A DNA stretch of 10,373 nucleotides from NCBI GenBank assembly GCA_012799165.1, contig JAAZLU010000089.1:1-10373 (forward strand). Direction: 5' to 3'. A program made the translations under genes and the position numbers. The stretch comes from Clostridiales bacterium. GTDB taxonomy: Bacteria > Bacillota > Clostridia > Peptostreptococcales > Anaerovoracaceae. The notes under the pieces were generated by a model. That model did not search any database and had not been told where the DNA came from. It worked only from the letters and a program-made list of their open reading frames with translations. Positions 5,647-10,373 of this stretch are shown here, piece after piece; position 1 is the first letter of the stretch; the number at the start of each line of letters is the position of its first letter.

Positions 5647-6633
5647 ATGAAGCAGAGAAAAAGAAACATATCCGTGCTTTTAGCCTTATTTCTGATTTTT
5701 TCTCTCTTGACCTGCACAGCCTGCAGGAAATCAATATATTCCGATGTAAATAACTGGGCTTACTTTGAAAATGAGGATTCTGAAAAATCCGCCGATGTCT
5801 TTTTCATCTGTCCCACCGTTTTTGGTGGAGATGAAAACTCGTTTAATATGCCCATGGACGATCAAAGAACGCGTAGAAATTTTGTCGGAGCAACGAATAT
5901 GGAAAAGGGAATTTACGATGATGACGCGCGCTTCTTTGCTCCGTATTATCGCCAGGCGGGCATGAATGTTTATAAATTACCCGCCGAGGAGCGAGAGGAG
6001 TACTTTGCGATTGCCTATGCCGATGTAAAAGAGGCCTTTTCCTATTATCTGAAGAAATGCAATGACGGTCGCCCTTTTATTCTTGCCGGTTTTTCTCAGG
6101 GGGCGGACCTTTGTATCAGGCTAATAAAGGACTACTCCGAGGACGAGGATTTTAAAGACAGACTCGTCGCCTGTTATGCCATAGGCTGGAGCATTACGCA
6201 AGAGGAATTGGACGCATATCCCGGACTTAAATTTGCGGAGGGCGAAAGTGATACTGGTGTAATTATTTCCTTTAACAGCGAAGCAGAGCAGATCGATGAT
6301 TCGATGATAATCCCTAAAGGAACAAAGACACTGGCCATAAATCCGCTTAATTGGAAAACGGATGGAAGCCTGGCGGATAAAACGCTCAATCTGGGTGCTT
6401 GCTTTACGGATTATAAAGGGAATATTAAAAATGAAATACCGGCCTTTACCGGCGCATACATCGATGCCGAGCGAGGTGCCCTGAAAGTAACGGATGTAGA
6501 CTCGGAGGAATACCCCTCTGTTCTGAGTATTTTCCGGGAAGGTATTTATCACATATATGACTATCAGTTCTTTTACAGAAATCTGGAGAGGAATGTTCAA
6601 GTTCGTATCGATGCAATTTTAAAAGAGCAGTAA
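5647..6633 (+). CDS. DUF3089-type alpha/beta-hydrolase lipoprotein
   Basis: The product (328 aa) is a predicted surface lipoprotein. It has a basic N terminus (KQRKRN), a hydrophobic segment (8-22) and a lipobox-like CTAC with the lipid-carrying Cys at residue 26. The mature part matches the pattern of the DUF3089 family: DVFFICPTVF near the N terminus, ARFFAPYYRQAG (about 99-110), then GFSQGA (148-153) with Ser150 as the likely nucleophile. A C-terminal YHIYDYQFFYRNL segment may supply the catalytic His. The fold is that of serine hydrolases, but the substrate is unknown; esterase or lipase activity is only an inference. The start ATG 5647 has AAAGGAG 8 bases upstream, and a longer reading frame from 5578 would bury the signal peptide. 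The N-terminal C23 is an alternative but poorer lipobox Cys. It lies 71 bases before the ABC exporter genes, on the same strand. Confidence 0.82.
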   Translation: MKQRKRNISVLLALFLIFSLLTCTACRKSIYSDVNNWAYFENEDSEKSADVFFICPTVFGGDENSFNMPMDDQRTRRNFVGATNMEKGIYDDDARFFAPYYRQAGMNVYKLPAEEREEYFAIAYADVKEAFSYYLKKCNDGRPFILAGFSQGADLCIRLIKDYSEDEDFKDRLVACYAIGWSITQEELDAYPGLKFAEGESDTGVIISFNSEAEQIDDSMIIPKGTKTLAINPLNWKTDGSLADKTLNLGACFTDYKGNIKNEIPAFTGAYIDAERGALKVTDVDSEEYPSVLSIFREGIYHIYDYQFFYRNLERNVQVRIDAILKEQ

Positions 6634-6689
6634 TAACCCGGAAGATATATAAAGCCCGTTGCGATTCGCTCTAAGTAAACGACCATTTT

Positions 6690-6707
6690 AAGGAGGGTTT
6701 TTATTTG
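6690..6707 (+). promoter_or_regulatory. Ribosome binding site supporting a TTG start
   Basis: AAGGAGG (6690-6696) lies 8 bases before TTG 6705. The reading frame from this codon begins IKRVLPYMRKYR, the typical N terminus of an ABC half-exporter. A later ATG would remove that conserved start, so TTG is preferred. No promoter or terminator is evident in the 71-base gap before it. Confidence 0.8.
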
Positions 6708-8429
6708 ATTAAAAGAGTACTGCCGTACATGAGAAAATACAGAATCAATGCCTTTCTCTCGCCTGTCGCGATGGTGCTGGAGGTCTTGGCGGATATCGGC
6801 GTTCCGTTTTTGATGAGCCGCATCGTCGATGTCGGCATCAAGACGCGCGATATAGATTATGTCGTGCGGACGGCCGTTCTTATGATCGTTGTCGCCCTGC
6901 TCGGGATGCTGATGGGTATTCTAAGTTCATTTATGGGAGCCAAGGCCGGATATGGCTTCGCGGCGGAATTGCGTCAGGCGGCATATAGGAAGATTCAAAC
7001 TTATTCCTTCGCAAATATCGACGAGATGAGCGTTCCGTCCCTTATAACGCGCCTTACGACGGATTGCAACCTGGTCGGACAGGTGACGATGATGACCCTC
7101 CGAATGGCCGTGCGCGCCCCGTCTATGATGGTATTTGCGTTAATTATGGCGGCGAATCTCAATGCGGAATTGGCCAAAATTTTTGTCGTCGCCATACCGT
7201 TGGTCTTTACCCTCTTTGCCGTCATATTTCGTAAAGTCCACCCGATGTTTCGGAAAATTCAGGAAAAGATCGACGGTATAAACGCGATAACCAGGGAGGA
7301 CCTGGCGGGCATCCGCGTCATTAAATCCTTTAACCGTCAGGATTACGAAGCTGCTCGCTTCGATGAGAGAAATGCGGATCTGATGGACAGCACGATCAGG
7401 GCTGTGATGTGGATTATACTCCTGTTCCCGATTATGAATCTAATAGTTTACAGCGTCATAATTTCAGCACTCTGGTTCGGCGGGCATCAGATCGTGGCCG
7501 GAACTATGCTGAGCGGCGAACTGATGGCTTTTACGACCTACATCGGCCAGATTATGATGTCCTTGATGATGGTCTCCATGTATATAATGATGGCGACCCG
7601 CGGCAGAGCTTCGTTGGCACGTATCATCGAGGTTTTGGATGTGAATTCGGAGATTATTGAATCTGAAGATCCTCTAAAGAGCGTCGCGGACGGTTCCGTT
7701 TCCTTCTTCGATGTCTGTTTCAGGTATCCCGGATATAGGGATGACATATTAAAGGATATTAATTTGGCGATTCGCTCCGGAGAGTGCATCGGTATAATCG
7801 GTTCCACCGGTTCGTCGAAGTCGACTCTGGTTCAAATGATTCCAAGGCTTTATGATGTTTCGCACGGAGAGGTGCTCGTCGGCGGTAAAAATGTTAAGGA
7901 ATACGACATTCAAACCCTCCGCGATGAGGTGGCCGTGGTTTTGCAGAAGAATACTCTCGTCACCGGGACGATTCGTTCAAATATGAAATGGGGAGATGAA
8001 AATGCGAGCGACAAAGAGATTATAAGGGCACTCAAGCAGGCGCAGGCTTGGGAATTCGTCAGCGGCTACGAGGACGGTCTTGAACACCGCGTCGAGCAGG
8101 GAGGAGGCAATTTTTCCGGTGGGCAGAGGCAGCGCCTCACGATAGCCCGCGCGCTTATTAAAAAGCCGAAGATTCTTATTCTGGATGATTCGACGAGCGC
8201 CGTCGATATGGCGACTGATGCGAAGTTGCGCAAGACTTTCAGCGAAGAGCTCGACGGAATTACGACGATAATAGTTGCGCAGAGAATCGCTTCTATCGAA
8301 GACTCCGACAGAATCATCGTAATGGAAAGAGGAGCCGTCGAAAGTGTCGGTACCCATGAGGAGCTTCTCGGAAAGTCCGCGATCTATAGAGAGATTTATG
8401 AGTCGCAGAAAGGGGGGATTGCGCAATGA
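6705..8429 (+). CDS. ABC exporter half-transporter, degenerate-site subunit
   Basis: The protein (574 aa) has six transmembrane helices in residues 1 to about 300 followed by an ATPase domain. It is one half of a heterodimeric multidrug/lipid-type exporter. The Walker A motif is GSTGSSKST (366-374), with Ser371 where Gly is usual, though Lys372 is kept. The signature is canonical FSGGQ (470-474). Walker B ends in D494-D495, so the catalytic Glu is Asp, and the H-loop His is Gln526. This is the pattern of the degenerate-site partner, as in Thermotoga TM287, while its intact signature completes the active site of the partner. The coupling helix region includes REDLAGIRVIKSFNRQ (197-212). The stop overlaps the start of the next gene (ATGA). 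Substrate cannot be read from sequence; drug, peptide or lipid export are all possible. It resembles the first subunit of YfiB/YfiC-like pairs. Confidence 0.93.
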   Translation: MIKRVLPYMRKYRINAFLSPVAMVLEVLADIGVPFLMSRIVDVGIKTRDIDYVVRTAVLMIVVALLGMLMGILSSFMGAKAGYGFAAELRQAAYRKIQTYSFANIDEMSVPSLITRLTTDCNLVGQVTMMTLRMAVRAPSMMVFALIMAANLNAELAKIFVVAIPLVFTLFAVIFRKVHPMFRKIQEKIDGINAITREDLAGIRVIKSFNRQDYEAARFDERNADLMDSTIRAVMWIILLFPIMNLIVYSVIISALWFGGHQIVAGTMLSGELMAFTTYIGQIMMSLMMVSMYIMMATRGRASLARIIEVLDVNSEIIESEDPLKSVADGSVSFFDVCFRYPGYRDDILKDINLAIRSGECIGIIGSTGSSKSTLVQMIPRLYDVSHGEVLVGGKNVKEYDIQTLRDEVAVVLQKNTLVTGTIRSNMKWGDENASDKEIIRALKQAQAWEFVSGYEDGLEHRVEQGGGNFSGGQRQRLTIARALIKKPKILILDDSTSAVDMATDAKLRKTFSEELDGITTIIVAQRIASIEDSDRIIVMERGAVESVGTHEELLGKSAIYREIYESQKGGIAQ

Positions 8430-10294
8430 AGAAATCAAAGCCCAAAGGCGCTGCGAGCGGCGTCGGCGAGATGCATGGAAAAAAGCAGTTCACTCCTAAG
8501 GAACTTGGTAAGACCTTAATTCGCCTCTTTTCCTATTTTAAGTATAACAAATGGAGATTTCTCGGAGCGCTGCTGATGACTGCCGCGAGCTCAGCCTTCA
8601 GGGTTGCGACGAGTTCGATGCTCAGCCCGGTTATCGATGCGGTCGCTGTAAATCGTGATATGGGCGAGTTTGTAAATTCGCTTCTTATGATGGGAGCCTT
8701 CGTAATCGTCTTTGTGATTACGCAGTATCTCGGCAGTCGGGGCATGGCGGTCGTCGCTGCTCGAACAACTTATACTATACGCAGAGACCTGTTCGAAAAA
8801 TTAAAGTCCCTTCCGATTCCCTTCTTCGACAAGCACGGCCACGGCGAGATTATGAGCTCGTTTACGAACGATGTCGAGATTTTAAATCAAGCTTTGGAAC
8901 AGAGTCTTGAGCAGATTTTGACATCTCTGGTAACCGTTTTGGGCACTTTTATAATGATGCTTCTTTTAAGTCCGATCTTGACCTTGGTCGTGGTCGTATG
9001 TCTCGCATTTATGATGCTTTCGTTGTCCTTTATAGGAAAGCGCTCAGGCAAGTTTTTTCGTGCCCGTCAGGAGATTACGGCTGACATGAATGACTATGTG
9101 GAAGAGATGATGAGCGCACAAAAAGTGGTAAAGGTGTTCAATTACGAGGCTCGTGCAGAGAGGGAGTTTCAAGAAAAAAGCGAGGCATTCCGTGTCGCGG
9201 CGACCAACGCATCGACTTACGGCGTGCTCATGATGCCCGTAATGGGAAATCTCTCGTTCGTCATGTATTCGATTATAGCAATGCTGGGAGCCCTGCTTGT
9301 AATCAAAGCCCGGATGAGTATCGGAAATATTGCGGCCTTCCTACAGTTTACACGCATGATTTCCCGTCCGATTACACAGGTTTCAAACCAGATGAATTCA
9401 CTGCTTATGGCATTTGCGGGCGCAGAGCGTATATTCGCAATTCTGGACGAGTCTTCCGAGATTATGGAGGGAGATGTGGTGCTTGCGGGAGATTGTGTCG
9501 GAAGAAAGGATCTTTGCTGGATAGTTCCGCAAGCTGACGGCTCGGTAGAGAGCGTACCGGTGAGGGGAGATATCCGCTTCCACGATGTATGCTTCGGATA
9601 TGAACCCGATAAGCCTGTGCTTAAGCATATATCCCTTTATGCAAAGCCGGGCCAGAAGATAGCCTTCGTAGGTTCAACCGGCGCCGGTAAAACTACAATC
9701 ACCAATCTGATTAACCGCTTTTATGAGATTGATTCGGGTCTGATTACGATTGACGGGATCGATTTAAAGCGCGTGGATAAGACGGATCTGCGCAGCATCA
9801 TGGGCTTTGTTCTGCAGGAGATTAATCTCTTTGAGGGAACAATCGCCGAGAATATTCGCTATGGTAAGCTCGATGCGACGGATGAGGAAGTCGTACAAGC
9901 GGCGATGTCCGCCAATGCTCACGACTTCATTTCAAAGTTGGAGGATGGCTACGAGACCGTAATAGGCCCGGGCGGCGGAAGCCTGTCGCAGGGCGAACAG
10001 CAGCTATTGTCCATAGCGCGAGCCGCGATAGCCGATCCGATTATCCTCATCATGGACGAAGCCACTTCGTCTGTCGACACGAGGACAGAGTCGCATATTT
10101 CGAAGGGTATGGATGCCCTTATGGCGGGGCGGACTACCTTCGTCATCGCTCACCGCCTTTCGACGGTACGCGACGCCAACGCAATTATGGTTCTGGAGCA
10201 GGGAGAGATTGTCGAGCGTGGCGATCATGACGATCTGATGGAGATGCGGGGCAGATACTATCAGCTGAATACGGGAGTACTCGAGTTGGATTGA
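8426..10294 (+). CDS. ABC exporter half-transporter, catalytic-site subunit
   Basis: The 622-residue partner of the preceding protein has a Lys-rich soluble N-terminal extension of about 35 residues, six transmembrane helices (to about 320) and an ATPase domain. Walker A is canonical GSTGAGKTT (416-424), Walker B ends D544-E545 with the catalytic Glu, and the H-loop His576 is present. The signature is LSQGE (520-524) rather than LSGGQ. Together with the partner this gives one competent and one degenerate ATP site. A linker of about 30 residues (DVVLAGDCVGRKD...VPVRGD) sits between the membrane and ATPase domains. The start ATG 8426 overlaps the upstream TGA in the ATGA arrangement and follows AGGGGGG (8410-8416), implying coupled translation and equal production. 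Substrate is unknown. Confidence 0.93.
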   Translation: MKKSKPKGAASGVGEMHGKKQFTPKELGKTLIRLFSYFKYNKWRFLGALLMTAASSAFRVATSSMLSPVIDAVAVNRDMGEFVNSLLMMGAFVIVFVITQYLGSRGMAVVAARTTYTIRRDLFEKLKSLPIPFFDKHGHGEIMSSFTNDVEILNQALEQSLEQILTSLVTVLGTFIMMLLLSPILTLVVVVCLAFMMLSLSFIGKRSGKFFRARQEITADMNDYVEEMMSAQKVVKVFNYEARAEREFQEKSEAFRVAATNASTYGVLMMPVMGNLSFVMYSIIAMLGALLVIKARMSIGNIAAFLQFTRMISRPITQVSNQMNSLLMAFAGAERIFAILDESSEIMEGDVVLAGDCVGRKDLCWIVPQADGSVESVPVRGDIRFHDVCFGYEPDKPVLKHISLYAKPGQKIAFVGSTGAGKTTITNLINRFYEIDSGLITIDGIDLKRVDKTDLRSIMGFVLQEINLFEGTIAENIRYGKLDATDEEVVQAAMSANAHDFISKLEDGYETVIGPGGGSLSQGEQQLLSIARAAIADPIILIMDEATSSVDTRTESHISKGMDALMAGRTTFVIAHRLSTVRDANAIMVLEQGEIVERGDHDDLMEMRGRYYQLNTGVLELD

Positions 10295-10331
10295 TAGTGC
10301 TATCATAAAATGCCTTCCGTAAGCTGTAATA

Positions 10332-10340
10332 TGGTAAAAT
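10332..10340 (+). promoter_or_regulatory. Weak extended -10 promoter candidate before the next gene
   Basis: TGGTAAAAT (10332-10340) matches an extended -10 element (TG-N-TAAAAT). The -35 position has no good hexamer. It lies after the exporter genes and before a ribosome binding site, so it could start the gene just beyond the window. Confidence 0.4.
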
Positions 10341-10363
10341 ACTAGAAAGAGCATATTTGGTTT

Positions 10364-10370
10364 AAGGAGG
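10364..10370 (+). promoter_or_regulatory. Ribosome binding site of a gene starting beyond the window
   Basis: AAGGAGG lies 3 bases from the window end, and no start codon follows inside the window. A + strand gene very probably begins within about 10 bases to the right. Confidence 0.65.
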
Positions 10371-10373
10371 TAA

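Noticed and set aside
4842..5717. 291-codon open frame on the minus strand opposite glutamine synthetase
   Set aside because: It lies antisense to a clear enzyme gene, has no credible ribosome binding site and no recognisable domains, and its composition follows from the codon use of the sense gene.
7977..8438. 153-codon open frame on the minus strand within the first ABC gene
   Set aside because: Fully antisense to the conserved ATPase motifs, with no family features.
1..10373. CRISPR arrays, insertion sequences, prophage or tRNA genes
   Set aside because: No spaced direct repeats, transposase or phage genes, terminal inverted repeats or cloverleaf sequences were seen.

Overview
The window reads as a chromosomal segment from a low- to mid-GC Firmicute, most likely of the class Clostridia. 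The grounds are strong AGGAGG-type ribosome binding sites, two TTG starts, the gene order tmk-holB-ricT, an 80-residue AbrB-type regulator with a clostridial CxxC...CxxC tail, and a long (634 aa) type III-like glutamine synthetase. I cannot name a genus; this placement is inferred from gene families and order.

Layout. Positions 1-170 are a structured 23S-5S spacer, followed by a 5S rRNA (about 171-286) and a strong terminator (292-320): the end of a rRNA operon. An extended -10 promoter lies directly against that terminator and should start the next operon (408-3100, all +). That operon encodes a 74-residue unrecognised membrane protein, thymidylate kinase (tmk), DNA polymerase III delta' (holB) and the Fe-S protein RicT/YaaT. 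A hairpin at 3139-3157 ends both this operon and the convergent abrB-like gene (3168-3410, -).

The 246-bp region between abrB and the glutamine synthetase gene is the densest regulatory stretch. It holds a near-consensus abrB promoter, an 8-bp inverted repeat abutting its -35 box, a divergent promoter for glutamine synthetase with a dyad over its -10, and an intrinsic terminator inside the glutamine synthetase leader. The last suggests control by attenuation. Glutamine synthetase (3657-5561) is followed, with no terminator between, by a predicted lipoprotein of the DUF3089 alpha/beta-hydrolase type (5647-6633). Next come two overlapping ABC exporter half-transporter genes (6705-8429 and 8426-10294). 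Their nucleotide-binding domains carry complementary defects, as in asymmetric heterodimeric exporters. The window ends at a ribosome binding site for a gene that starts just outside.

How the genes fit together. tmk and holB supply DNA replication (dTTP synthesis and clamp loading). RicT in Bacillus helps mature certain mRNAs and promotes the Spo0A phosphorelay. AbrB-type proteins are transition-state regulators, so ricT next to abrB is a suggestive pairing. Glutamine synthetase assimilates ammonium. The lipoprotein and the exporter act at the membrane with unknown substrates. I found no CRISPR array, insertion sequence, prophage or tRNA. Most of the window is ordinary core genome; the least explained elements are the glutamine synthetase leader, the abrB operator-like repeat and the small membrane protein.
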